Positions 48,939-62,665 of a stretch of DNA of 64,000 bases are shown piece by piece. This stretch comes from Aquila chrysaetos chrysaetos. Taxonomy: Eukaryota > Chordata > Aves > Accipitriformes > Accipitridae. Position 1 is the first letter of the stretch; each line of letters starts with the position of its first letter. The position numbers and the translations under genes were made by a program. The stretch lies in the NCBI RefSeq assembly GCF_900496995.4, contig NC_044020.1, positions 12,046,001-12,110,000 on the forward strand. The letters are read 5' to 3'. The notes beneath the pieces were generated by a model. That model did not search any database and was not told the origin of the DNA. It saw nothing but the letters and a program-made list of their open reading frames with translations.

Positions 48939-51900
48939 GAAACCACACATGTATGCTGGAGCATGTTTTGTTTCTTGCAACAATGAACCAGTTATGGATT
49001 GTACAGAATGATGAGGGGTAGCAAGAGAAGGTAGGTTAAGAGTCTATAGCCTCTGCTGTTTCAGTCTGGTTTGATGGGAGAAAGCTCTGCAAGCACATGG
49101 AAAACACCAAAAATATTCCTCTCGTGGGAGCAAAAGGAAAAGCCTCCTACGGAGGTAGGCACTGCATGTGAGCTAAGGAAGCGGAAAGTAATTATCACAT
49201 CTGTGTATGTGAATGAGTTGACAGAGTACCTTCTCCAAAAAACGCTGCCTAGCAAGACGCAGTTTCTTATTAGCACAGCTATATTTTCCCTCCCCCTGTT
49301 CTCCTATTAAATACAGAGGCATACTGGGGTCTGCTGCCTCCATCCCCTCCTCCCCTGAGACAATCACAGCAGTACATGCAATCACCAAGTCATGCAGACA
49401 GTTTCAAAGTCTTGCTCTGTCAGATTTTTCCTGCCTCACCCAAGGAGAACTCTTGCATGACTGATATGTGTGGCTTAATGGATTCTGAGCTGAGGTTTTA
49501 ATTTCCAGTAATAAGAGTGTTTGCATTCCCCCATCCCTCCTGCTTGTGGTACAGGGCTTGATGGTAAAAACATTTCATTAGCTCAGTCTGATTAGCTGTT
49601 ACCTGGGGACATCACTTTGAGAGGGATCCTCCATCCTGCCTGTTTTTTTCATTTAGTATTGGGGCAGGCCCCAGTGTTTTACAAACCTGAAGGGTGCTCT
49701 CTGGCACACCCTTGTGCATGTATGAGAGGGGGGCACACTCTGGGAATTCTTATACAACTTGAATACATTTCCCACAGTCAAGGGGTGCATTCAGTACAGA
49801 CCTAGGCTGCATTTGATAATGACAAAGGTGGCAAGGGACATCTGGAACAAGGGCAAGAATGCCTTCAGGATGTGAATGTGCATTGGATGTTTCTGGAATT
49901 CCTTTCTCTTACCAGCAAGGAGCTACTTATGTTGGTGACTTTTTCCTCTCAGCTTGTGCTGTAGGAGTATACTGATTTCCTCAATTTTAAAGGACTCAGC
50001 ACCTCAGAGGATCAGGACCTCACTCTCCTTTATCTTCCAGCTCTATTTTTTATTTCTCCATTCTGCTTTTATTTGCTGCTGTTTTGAATTCCCTGAGGTG
50101 AACATTAACCAGAGGCACAATTAGTAACTGTTCCCTTGGGATCCAGTATGGCACTAGTTGGAGATATGTCACCAAAAATAGCTAAAATATGACCAATTTA
50201 ATGACATTTCTCTATTACTACTCCTTTTATTGAAGTCATAAAGAAAGGTTAGGAACTGAGTGGCTCCTGATAGCACAGCGGCATTTGCAAAGTTGCCAAC
50301 AAGAATGAAACTGGCCTTCAGGAAAAGAGCTTGGAGTCCCTCTCCAAACTTCACTGGCTCCTTCCAGACAGCACCTCCCTCCTGTTTATCTTTACTTAGC
50401 TCAACCTTGTTGCTCTTTCTCACTTGCAGTTACACCCTCTCTTTCCCCCAAAACCTCTATTCTACAGCTCTGCTGCGAGAGTAGTGTAGGTGGCAGCTAC
50501 ACCACAATGGCAGCATATGAATACAGCACTGCTGAGAACAAGGCTGTGATGAAGGTTTCTGTTGCTGGATTCCCAGATAGCTGTTGGGAGGATGAGGAGC
50601 ATGGCATGACCGCATGTACTGAACTGTGAATGGGTAGGGTGAAGTGGCATGTGAATGATACATCTGCATCCCCATGAGAATACGTCTTCCTTTCCCTCTA
50701 GATATACATCTCTGTGTGGAGAAGTGAAGTCTGAAGGAATGAGGGGTTCAAAAGTATATAAACAAATATATTCACTCAACTGTCTGGGTGAACAGTCTAA
50801 GTGAGATGTGCTTTATGTCACATATATCCAGTTTTTATAACTGGTGGCTTACATGGGTTTCAGGAACCCACAGAATTAACAAAATCATCAATAAGGGAAG
50901 ATGGAGGGGAAGATTTGCCCAATGGTTTTTTAAAAAACCTTAACATTTAATTGTTTTGTTTAGTGGTGTGGTGTGGTGAAACTACAGAAAAAAATCAGCT
51001 CTTTTGACCTGTGTTTTGTGCTTCAAATAGTGACTACATTCTGAACCTGGAACTAAGAAGGCTCCAGAGATAGCTTAGGCAAAGGTCTGAGTAAGCAAAA
51101 AAGAAGTCATGCTACAAGAAGGAAAGAGCTAAGTAGAGGCTTCTAAGCAAGAGGAAGTCAAGCTTGGGAAACTTGTGAAAGTGTGCAAAAAAACACAGGT
51201 GGGACTGCTCAGGAGGCAAGCAAAATGCTGACTGCCTACCTGTTACCCAGTTCCTGCTATACACTGAAACAAAGAGCCATAGTTACATATACTACTAAAA
51301 TCAAGTGTAGCCTTCCTCAGTATTAGTTGCCAGACCACAGTCCATGGAGCTAAAAGATGTATCAACCTTTCTTGCCACTCCATTTCTGAGCTGTTGTAGC
51401 AGACAGTGTGGCAGGTGCTGTAAGATCATCAGCAGCCACAGCTTTGTTTTGACACAAACTTTAGAGATGTATTTATTGATACTGAAACAGTACATTTTGT
51501 CTACTACCACTACCCTCTGCTAGGTGGGGAGATCTCTGATGGCAAGCAGTCCATACAGTGGTTGTCATGCCAGTAGGCTACCATAGGTCTGCCTTAGGAG
51601 AAACTAGAGTGAGCTTAGTGATGTTTGTCTACCCTTTATGTAGGTATTTCCCCAGGTGGCAAACCCAGGTTTGCTCAGCAGAGCTGCTGTGCAAGTCCAG
51701 AACTGCATTTGTGAGGTAGGAGTTACTGGGCAGAGTTGAGATGAATGCGAGAGGTCTGCATTTTGAGGAAGAGACGTGGAGAACTGGAGGAAGTGATACT
51801 GCAGGACTCAGACAAAGACTGAGTGTTATGCAAAGGACTAGCAGATGCTGCATGTGGTGAGAGAGGTGAAGGAGCAAGACTGGAACAGCATGAGAAAGAG

Positions 51901-53713
51901 TAAGACAGGATTCTAATGCATCAGCAGAGCTTCATAGACAATTCACACTGGAATAACAAGCGATAACATAGGCAGCTTTCTGCATCAGCAGCAGAGCTAT
52001 GTGGATGAACAGGTATGGGCTAGCAGTATTTGTGTGTACTGGCAGCTGCACGGGTGCTCAAGACTAAGATAATGGAGGTGCTGCAGGTGAGGAGAAGCTG
52101 CAGAGCTGCACAAAGGAAGCCTGCCTGTGCTCTGCTTGGCACCAGGCAGTTGCTGTTAACTTTTCACTTCCCCAAGCACTGATATTCATATAAATTATGA
52201 AGAAAAAAAAATTCCTCAAATGCAGCAGGAAAGGCTCTTTATAACTTCATATTTATGAACTTAGTTAAAAGATAACTTGATATGAATCTGGAAAAGTGAT
52301 ATCTCAGTTTTATCCTGCCCATCATGATGATGAGTGCAAGCGTGGGTTGATTACTTGCTACTGACCCCTCCCTTTCCCTTGTCCTTTGTAAAGTTCTGTT
52401 TCTCAGAGAATTACTTTTCACTTAACAGTTCAGGCTGTTCTTTGTCCTTACAGCCTTGTGATTTCCACTAGCACCAAGCCAGAAATTGCCTCATTTGCTA
52501 ATAGGTATTCTAGTTAATAATAGCAAATCCATCCACTGAGGATATTTCTGGCCTGCTTTGCAAGACAGGAATGCTCTTTTAATGGCACAATGCTGGCACA
52601 AAAGTGGGAATGCTTGCACCCATTTGTGTAGCTGCATGTTGCACACAGTCTATGCACCCCTGAGAACTTGTGATGCCCCACACCGCTCACCAAACCATAA
52701 TTACGATGGTGAAGAGAGCATAACAATTCCATAGATAGCTGAAAATCTCCTGGGTAGAAAGGCTTGCTGAATTTTCATGGCACAGGATTTCTGGGTATGC
52801 GTTCATTGGCTGTTTGGGGATTTGACTATGAAGAATTGAAACCAATTTTCTCAATCAGGCTTTTGATGTTGTTGTTTTAATTATTAATTACATAAGAATA
52901 GGTTTTCAAGAAAAGATAGATCAAGCCATCTCCCAAACAGCATTCAAACCAGTCTCCAAAACAGATTTTCTACAGAATGAACTATAGATATAAACAAGAA
53001 AATTACTCACATATTTTGTCTGTTCCCAATGTCTTCTAGATGCTTAGTGTATAATTCCTGTTTTGTTTACCTTGGCACAAATGGAGAGTAACCATTGAAG
53101 GCAATGAAACCAATGCAGTGGAAGCCCACAGCCATGATCAGACATAAGTGAGGAGAGAGCAGAGGCCCTTAGAGTTCTAATGGGCCCACAGGCAACAGAT
53201 GCAGATTTAATTAAACTTTTAGTAGCTGGATTGAACAGTTAATAGGGGAGGCTGTTTCAGTCTTGGTAGAAATACAGGCTGCGCTGCTAACTAAAAAAAT
53301 ATCTTGAATAAGCAAACAAGAAAGGTAGCGCTGTAGTCAATAGTGGCTGTTGTCTGTAAGAGAACAATTGGCTGTAGTAATGGACATGGCTTGGGTCCCA
53401 ATGCCACAGCAGCTGTTCCGTGCACTGCTGCATATCTCAAAGTTCATGCCCATCCTGGTTCTATCACGAGTGAGACAAAGATGCATCAAGAAACATGTTT
53501 TTCTTTTAACTTGCCTTTTTTCACCCCAACAGATTTTTATTTTCCAAACACTTAAAGTATGAAGTCTTCATTCCCCTATTTCCTCCTTTTTCTTGAATTC
53601 AGTAAAGGATATTGGAGAATCACAAACAGGAATGTCACATGAAGCCAAAACTGACAGTACTTCTTCATTTCCACACTCCAGTATTTAAATTAAAAAAAAA
53701 AACCTCAAAGAAA

Positions 53714-53731
53714 ATCATCATCATCATCATC
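53714..53731 (+). repeat. ATC microsatellite (6 units)
   Basis: Six ATC units preceded by an A-rich stretch at about 53691-53701. Confidence 0.85.
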
Positions 53732-54766
53732 AAAACCCTCCTAAAATGGAATAAAAGTTACTGTACCTTTATGCCTCATCCCCTAGTTCTTCCCTGACAG
53801 ACACTGTCAAGACCAAAAGCCCCAGGTTCCTTTAAGTAAGGATCTGACACAAAAGAAAAAGGAGGTAAGGCTGAATAAAATCTGTGAGAGGAAAGAAGGT
53901 ATGAAATTAAAAATACAATGTCATATGAAGGCAGCCTTTATAAATGCTGAAGAAGCAAAAACCAAACCACTTTATTTTCTGTGGAAAGCATTTACAGGGG
54001 CACAGGAGTGCAACAGTCTGTCTGTTGTAATACATGCATAGTTTTTAGTACACTTACGCAGTTGCCTTCATTTTGCCTCCTCCTTTAACAGACTGAGGGT
54101 CTTGAGACAGGCTGCAGGCCTTCCCAAGGAGTGATAATAAAGAGAACATTGATACAAGAACTTGTTAAGATAAATGAGTTTCCAGAGAGTGATTTATTTA
54201 AAGGATCTTGTAATCACTCCAACCCCAACACTGCCTGACAGCAGTTGTTTTTATGAAGGAAGTTAAACACAAGAGTGACTGCTGCATAGCCTTCTCCTTC
54301 AGAAGGCTGGGTTAATTAAACAAAACAAAGCAAACCAACAGAGCTGGAAGGAGAAGATGAGGTAGTAGCTAATGCTATCAACTGATAAGATCTGCTACAT
54401 TTCAGAGGCCCATGCCATCCAGGAGTCACAAAGCCTCAGCACATTCTGCAAGATGGCATTTGGTCATCAAAAGTTTCTGCTCCTGGGCCAGATGGCCTTA
54501 TTGCTGTTGCATGTTGAGCAGTCTATTCTCAGATGCCAGCATTGTTGTTTTGTGGAGAGCTAAGGGTGATGTAGTAAGTTTCCCATTCTCAAAGGTGCTA
54601 GTATTGCTTGATCCCTCACAGCTTATTGTATTATATATGGAGCCCATCACTAGAGGAGCCTACAGATTTGTCTTTGAGGACCAACCTCCAGGTGCATTTG
54701 AATTTCAAATCTATAAGGTTGTACAATTCCATTTTTTTCTTTCTTCTTGACTGTATCCTCTATCTC

Positions 54767-54824
54767 CTTCCATTATTAACAATTCCTCATCTTATCTTCC
54801 ATTATTAACAATTCCTCATCTTAT
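54767..54824 (+). repeat. Two perfect tandem copies of a 29-base unit
   Basis: Units 54767-54795 and 54796-54824 are identical (starting cttccattattaacaattcc). The identity suggests a recent slippage or duplication event in IQSEC3 intron 1. Confidence 0.95.
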
Positions 54825-57800
54825 TTTCATTGGAGCACTCCTTGGATTGATGTAAAAGCCCTAACTTAATTAGTCACCAAAGGAGAATTAGGATGCCCAA
54901 ATCCCATGCTAACACTCCACATCTACCTCTTGTACTTCCATCACTCTCTGTTCCTTTCCTTTTTCTGTCTTGCTCCTTGTAGGTTTGTCTTCCTATGAAT
55001 CTCCCATTGGTCAAAAACATCACATAACCAGAAAGATAGCAGATTTTTATTTTGTCTGAGGTCAAACAATAAATATAAGTGCCATCCCCTTGGTCTTTTT
55101 GAGATGCTGAGGCTGCCACAGTCTTTCTGAGTGATTATAAGCAAGAGAAAGGCTGAGGAAGGGGAATGAAGTGCAGGTACCTCCTGATTTCATCCTGACA
55201 CTTGGAGCTCTCAGTACCAGCTGTTACAAAGTCACTGATTCTAGTTCCTTGCAGACAAAAGCAGCCATGCAGTAGATATCTAGTAACAAAACCACACAGC
55301 ACTTTTATTCTATGTGCACTGCAGGCAGCAAACCACTTTCCAACAAATTTGCAGTCTCAAGCAAAAAAGCAAAAGAACAAAAGCCAAAACTAGAAAATGT
55401 CACAGAAAGAGAGCAAAGGACATCAAGAATATTACAGAAGTCTTAATTACTGTAGAAGTAAGGTGTGGTAAGTCAAAGTCAATGACCCTAGAAAGCAAGC
55501 CATGCTGTCTGCTGAAGAGAGGACAATCAGAAAATAATGATAGGCTGAGAAACGGCATGAAATAATATGACAATGCTTTTGGTTTAGAATCTCCCAGAAA
55601 AAAATGAAGGAGTGGCACTGACTTACATACACGTAATCAAACTCCTTCCTCCCCAAACATAACACCTCAGCAGCCCACAATTAAGGAACCTAAGTCTATT
55701 CCTAGGCACTCACAGAATTTTGTTCAGAGCACTTAGCACATGAAAAGACCAACCTGTTGAGTTGGACTAAGATGGCGTGCATCTCTCATGTCTATGTAGA
55801 GACTATGAAACTTTGGGTACTATATAAAGGAGAAAAAACCCAACCCAACAGAGATTCAAAACGCTATCACTCCTTCTCTGCTTGCTGGCATCTCATTAGC
55901 ACCCTCTGGCCTCAGCTGTGTTTTAGCTTCTAAAAGTTGAGGAGTCAGTCTAGTTACAGACATACTTTCAGAGGTTTAAGAGTTCAGCTCTGGATTATGG
56001 AGAAGAGGGTGATAGGGAAGGACCCAAATAATTGTCTTTCCCATTTTAAGGATCATGAAGGAAAATGTAAGGCTATGACACTGAACTGCTGAGTAAAGAA
56101 TATTGAGGAATATCCTGCCAACCTCTAGTATCTTACCCATTCCAGCTAACCACTGTTAGATTTCCAGTCAGATTTCCAGAATCAGTGTAATGTGGAATTG
56201 TACACACATGTGAAAGTTCAGCTTATCCCTTAGTCTCTTTGCTATTTAATTTTCCTAAGGAAAGTCTGGCATGCACTTCCCTTCTGCACATGGCCCTCAG
56301 CAGTGCCCAGCCCCACAGGTCATCCACAGAGCATCCCTTTGACACAACCATGCTATACCTTCTATTCCAAGCATGCTCTCAAGGTGCCCATGACCATTCC
56401 AATGGATTCCACTTCTCGTGCTCTACGATCCCAATTCTATGGTCTGCTAGAGGCTTTGGTGTGCATTTCACAGGGGTTCTTACACAGCAGTGCAATTGAA
56501 TTTCCATTAGTTTCTGATAGTTGCATGAACTTTATCAGAGGAGTTCTTGGCATTCATACCCTGCACTGAAGCACTAGCTGAAGCAGTTAAGAAATTCTCT
56601 CCCTTCATACATAGCCTTAACGAGGCTTTTCAGAAGCATTATTCCCCTTAGAAAAGAAGAGTTTGTGAATTAAGGAGTTCAGAGGATATGTAATTGGAAA
56701 CAGTTCCATCAAATAATGGCTGTAGACTGGAATTCCCTTCTTGCCCTGAGGGACATTATACTATGTTTCCAAGCCAGAACAATATTAATTTCCATTTACA
56801 GAACGCTGCTTCTTTCTAAGCACTGAAACTGACCATTACCTGCCACTGAGACACAGCTGCCTCTGGGACAGAAGGCAGCAGTCCCCTCTGATCACAATTG
56901 CCATTTCTTCCACAAAATCTGCTGTGCAGGTGTTAGGCTAACCAACTGAGACTAGGCCATTAGCTGGTGCATATGACCATAGCCCCAGTGATCTCTGTTA
57001 ACCAAATGGAGTTTGACAGAAGACTCCAAGTTTAGACATGCAAGCATGGAACAACAACAACAACAACCACCATATATTTAGTCTTACTACAAGTTCAAGT
57101 GACTTCAGCATTACATCTTGCTAGGGACACTGAACCTTACAGCACCGTGCCATGGCAGTGGTGCAGTGATGTCTCAAAAGGAAGACTACCACTCACTGCA
57201 GCACCCCCTTCAGTTTTCCTTGGAAGTCTTCAATCCAACTTCACCCCTAGACTGACTCACTTAGCTTATAATAGCTGTCATGAGTGCAGCCTGAGGAAGC
57301 ATAGCTGTGGGTCACTGAGTGTTGCTAAACAGGCTTTTTCAACTTGGTGAAGGAGGTCTAGCAACTGCAGCGAAAACTTGTCACAGTCTGTCTGCTTTGG
57401 AGTCACCCTGATTCTGACTTTGCTATGAATTTTGTCATCCTAAACACAAGGATCTCACTCCATTTCTTTTTAAAGGAGAGAAACATACCCTTGCATGTGG
57501 CAAGAATATGACACAAGCAATGCCTAGTCTTATTCCTAAAACATTTCTAACTGCCAGTCTTGAACTAGATGAGCCTCAATTTGTGCCTGTTGTCAGTATT
57601 TTCACATTTTTTCTTATATGAAGGCTCCTTATGCTGCAGTTTCTACTGGTGAGAGGAAACTAAGCTATCAAACACAAGCTAAAGGGTCATTTTCCTTTTT
57701 GTAATCCAATCAACTGCAACAATTTAGTCAGAAGTGCAGAAAGACTAGTGCAAAGTGATAAAGAATCACACAGAAGCTTATGGATGGTCTAAAAGCAGTA

Positions 57801-58009
57801 GAATGACATACTCTTCTGGGAACTCACATAATCCAGCCTGTACACTTGCTCTAGGACAGCAGAATAAGCTTAAGGAAACCAGTCATCTTTCAAGGAACGT
57901 TGGTTTCTGAGGACATGCTTCAGTCATATGTGGGATCTTCAGCTTACCTGCAATCTGTAGTCAAGCAGGACAGCTCTTAGTTCCTATCCAAAATGGCTTA
58001 GTGATCTAA

Positions 58010-58200
58010 GCATTTATTTTCAAAAGGGGTTCAGTTCAAAGGCGAAGAAACTGGCTTCTCAGGAGCTCATGGTGGAGCAGCAAACCTCAGATTTGAAATC
58101 TGAATGGTAGCGTTCCCATCTGCTCTGAATGACTTAAAAAGGCTGAGTCTTCCAAAGTCACCGAGAGATTTCAGGTGCTTAGTTTCCATTAACACTCACG
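58010..58200. repeat. Relic of an old sauropsid repeat ('ggtgcttagtttccatt' type)
   Basis: 'cttccaaagtcaccgagaga' followed by 'tttcaggtgcttagtttcca' resembles the recurrent words 'ccaaagtcacttaggagactt ... aggcacctaagtcccattgac' of sauropsid DNA. Diverged, family name uncertain. A short similar piece lies near 46760-46790. Confidence 0.35.
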
Positions 58201-61200
58201 GAAAAGGAGCAGTTATATCCTCCTGGGCAGCCTTGAATCCCTAAATGATCTTCCAGTATATTTTGCAAGAAAAAGGGTTTGTTTAGATATCCCTGGCTCA
58301 AACTCCTCCTTACACAGCTCTGCAGCATACTGACTGCCAAATCCCACCTAAGAGATGGCTAGACATCAATGGCGCTCTGTCTGTTTCTTTCTCCCCACTA
58401 CCCCTTTTATAAAGCACTTAGGGGATTAGTGGAAGTATTTAAAAATTGCTTATTGTTCTTACTCCAAACAGCTGCTCTACCTTAATTTTACAAAAGATAT
58501 TAGTAGTGGGACACAAGACACTAAAGTTTAGCATCAAAACATCAATTTTTATCTCTTCCACATCTTCTCCAGCAATCAGGTTTCTAACGTTTTCCCCTCC
58601 CCAATACGAATGCAAGCACATATGTATCCTTGGTCACTGCTACTGCATGAGAAAGAGCACATGATATGTCCCAGATCAATGAATAGCATTGCAATGTCTT
58701 TCTCACAGCTACAGCTTGAACAAAGACATCATAATGCCAGTAGATGGGGTGGATGGGGGAGAGGAGGTGAGTGTGTCTTCACAGGTAGTTTTGAACAGTA
58801 CTAACACCAGTTTACAGGGCGGTAAACTTCACTTCTCAGGTGAAGTTCAGCCACCCTACACTGAGCTGGATCATGCTACCAAATGAGGGAGAAAACACTG
58901 CACTTAGTCCATGATGATGGAATTGTGCTACCAGAATAACAGCATCTAGCAGCTAATCTCCAAGAGGATAGGTTCTCCATGTTAAGAAGTAACACAGATT
59001 ACTTAGAAATCAGAAGCCCTTTCCATTGAGCACAAGCATAAGGAGTTTTTGTAATCTCTCTCTGGCACCATTTGAGAATATTTATGAACACTAAAACTGG
59101 CTAAGAAACCACCCACACATTTTCAATGTATGATAAGGTCTCATGAGAGCCTGTATCTTTCAATAAAATGTGACGCTTAAGAATCAGCAAACTGTTTTTT
59201 TGTTCCTAGATTTTCCATTGGAAGGTTGTTAAAAAAAGTTAACCAACATTTAAAAATCTTTAAGTGTTCCTTCTGGGCCAGAAAAGCACTTCTTGTCAGA
59301 AGAATGTTTGGACTCTAGCAATTTTTGACCAGTTGTTGTTTAATAAATTGTCATTCAGACAGAAATTTGAATGCTTTGACTTCTTTTTCTTCAACCAGAA
59401 GTGATATGGGTCATGGCATCTTTGGAGCAAGCCGTCAGAAAACAACTCAACAATTTTGCCTCTAATTGTACCCATTAACAGAGCAAGGAAACTTCCTACT
59501 CATTATTCCAGGAATAGCAACAATGTCTTTTGAAAGTGGATTAGCTGAAGTTTCAAGTGTGCCAGTACTCCTCAACTCTGAAAGCTCTTCTATTGACACC
59601 AAGCAGCAAGATTAGTTTGCAGGAGGAGGGAGCCTGCACAGCAGTGATGTGGTGTTCAGGACTGATGGTGTAAGTTGGAATGTGCTGAAAACTCCTAGCT
59701 ATTCTGTATCAGTAAGCACAGTTATAGCAAGATGGCCTTCCTACTGGCAGGCTCGGCAGAAGAACTCATGGGTGTGGGAATCTGCAAAGGCTAACAACCT
59801 TTTCAAACCTAAAACCAAAGACAAGGCACAATGCTAGAACAACATGGAAGGGGAAAAAAAGGCTGCTTTCCATTCTGTATGCATCATATGGCTGGTTGCT
59901 TTCATGTTCTTTCCTCATACTGGAAATTCCACATAAAGGAATATGTGTTGGGATCAGTCACAGAAGGGGATAAACCTCATTATGTGGGGGCTGCATTTTG
60001 TTTGTCTGTGTTGTTTGATAAGGAGAGAATGTCTCAAATGCTTATATGAAAGTTTGTTGGTATTTGTTCCTGTTAGCTGTCTGAGGCTTCCCTTTTGCTG
60101 GCTCTCCATTTTATTTTTTCCTTTGCTTGTAGTAGCTGCTAGTGACAATCAGTTAGTAAAAGAGATTTATAGTTCCCTCTTAGGGCATGTTGCAACTTTT
60201 CAGTCTGATTATTTTATTATATCAACCCAAATTAAGTATCTTGCTTATGCTGCACTTCCCACCTCCTGATAGACCTGCTGCCTGAATGGAAGCAGGCAAG
60301 GTGAGAGGACTCAAGTATATTGTTAATCTGTGCCCTGGGGAAAGTTAACATTTTTAATGATCCTGCGAAATAGACCCAAATTCTAGACATATCCTTTATC
60401 TCTAGTTGTCTTTGTGCATATGTGCCATCTGCTTTTTGCAGTGTAGTAGGAGAGATGGAGAATGTTTAGTTTAAGTAAGCCTGGAGACTGGAGGAAATAA
60501 TCCCAATGACACCTACGCATTCTCACAGAAATCCTCTTTTAGCTCAAGCAGGAGAGGGTTCTTTCTCCATAAGAAGACATCAGGGGCTCCATTTCTCTAC
60601 TGTCAACATACAAGCAGATGTTTAGCCAGGTGCTGCTGTGCCCATTTGTATGCTGCTGCAAGACTTTTATGAGCTTTAGTGGTGATTTCAACAGAAGGGT
60701 GTTGCTTATTTGGTGTACTGGCAAATAACTGGAGGTTCTCACTGTGTTATTGAGGCTTTATGTTCTCTTCTGGAGAGGGGGAGACTGGTTAAAATACCTG
60801 TAAAGCTAGCCTATTAGTAACAACTGAGCAGTACAGGTCAGCTTCATTCCTGTTCCTGTGGTTTATTAGTGATGTGAACCATTTCATTCCAGTTTATTTT
60901 ATGTTGCCTTTGCTACTTGTAATGAATGGATTGGTTTGCTCAGCCTGGAAGGACGAGGTTTATACTACTCTGGTTCAAGGCCTTTTTCTGGTTATGTGAG
61001 CTCATTTGCTATTCCAGTGACAAGTTACATAGCATCTGCAGCCCTGTCAGAGCAAGGATAATACTTAATTCAGATAGGCACAGCATAGTGCTTCTGAGAC
61101 AGACATATTCTTCTGGAACCACAATTTAGGCTATGTAGAAGAGCACCAGGATTCAAATGCCATTATTTTCAAGGAGAAGTGCCCAGTTCTGTTCCTTGGG

Positions 61201-62589
61201 GCTCCTATCCAGTAAAGAAACTTACAGTGACCTTTAGTGACCTTACCTGGCCAGGTGAGCTACTGGGCAGAAGTGACTTGCGCTCTGTTATCTAGAAAGT
61301 TTCTCCCTCATTCAAAGAGGCTTTTTGCTCTGCAAATTATCACAAATCAGGGCAGGGGGAAGCAGTATGGGAGGGCTAGATTTGAAAACTACAAGATTTA
61401 GCAGTTAAGCGTAGGTTGTTTCTGTCTCTTAATCAGTACTTGGGTTCTTCACCCCCCAACTTGTTGAATTCTTTGTGCTAGTTTCTTCCTCTCCTGTGAA
61501 ATTAATTCTTTTGGCTCCTGTTCAATATGGTGTTAAGTACCTACTTAATCCTTTGCAGTAGTTTGAGCTGCTGAATAGAGAGGAAGCTTGGGCTATTGCT
61601 TAGAAACCAGGACTGAGGTGTTAGAAAGGTAGGAGCTTCATGCTACAAAGAGAGTGAGAGAGTGGGCAAATTGTATTGCCTCACTTTACTTTAGCATCCC
61701 CCTGTGTGACTAGATGAGTGTTACTCATTTCCCTTGCAGGGGGTAGCACAAGGTGTCTGCCAGTGGGGATTGTAAAGAGCTTTGAGAATGCTGCTGTTGA
61801 AAGATGAACAGTTTTGCTGCAGTGAGCACTGGATGACTGGACATGTTTGACAGCACTTTTGTGGAGCAAAGAAATTAGTGGGACTGTGCATTATTGTCAC
61901 AAAGGGGAGACAGTTTCTGAGACAGCTTTTGAAGTTGAATTCTATGTATCATTTTAATGCAAGAATATATTTTAATTTAGACACAATACAAGGTGCCACA
62001 ACTTCAAAAATTAGAGTAGAGGCTGAATCAGGCAGCCATACTGGAACATTCCTAGTGCTGCCCCAGAGCCAGCACTGAGCTTTGGATCTTGGGAGCTTCT
62101 GATGGAGAGAGTCACATACTATGCCTAACAACTCCATTTTCTCTTCGAGTCAGCTTAGGTGGAGCAGTTTGAGGTACAAACACTGTTTGGTGAGAGAGCT
62201 CTCAGGATGGAAGTTTTAAATGGCTTACCCAAATCCCTATTTTTCTAGCACCTCAAAGCAAGCATAATGGTTAAGACATATGGGTGACAACACAACTTCC
62301 TATCCCAACAGGTGGAAGATGGACCCTGAAAAGAGGCAAGAGTTGCCTGGGAAAGGTCAAGGAAAACAAAAACAGTGAGACTGTTCTGCTAGTCTCTGAC
62401 AAAGATTAATAAAATTTTTGGTAGTTAAATATGTTTTGATTATTAAATCTGTAGATGGGTATGGCATTCCAAATGCAATGGTACAATTTGCCAGTGAGAA
62501 TACTGAGAAAAAAATGTGGAGGCTGAAATTCAGATCCAGCTTAGCATTTTTGCAGGTAATTTTTTTGGATTCAGAGCTCATTTGGGAAG

Positions 62590-62665
62590 GGAGGGAGGCA
62601 TGGGTTCAAGTCCCTGCAGATTCGGAGCAAAGGTTTTCCTCTCCAGTCACTCTGAATTAGGTAGA
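62590..62665 (+). repeat. Possible tRNA-SINE or DNA-element relic
   Basis: 'gggttcaagtccctgcaga' is a good match to a Pol III B box (GGTTCRANYCC). It is followed by 'ttcggagcaaaggttttcct' and 'ctgaattaggtagaagagg', which resembles a recurrent sauropsid repeat word order (ttcaagtccctgctctgaatcagg). No cloverleaf can be formed. Confidence 0.3.

Noticed and set aside
53098..53155. Possible IQSEC3 exon 2 starting with Asn-Glu-Thr
   Set aside because: Only three residues match the expected block. There is no AG acceptor in front, and the frame stops after 14 codons.
62600..62620. tRNA gene suggested by a B-box match
   Set aside because: There is no A box at the right distance, no cloverleaf and no T-run terminator at the right place. 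Listed only as a possible relic.
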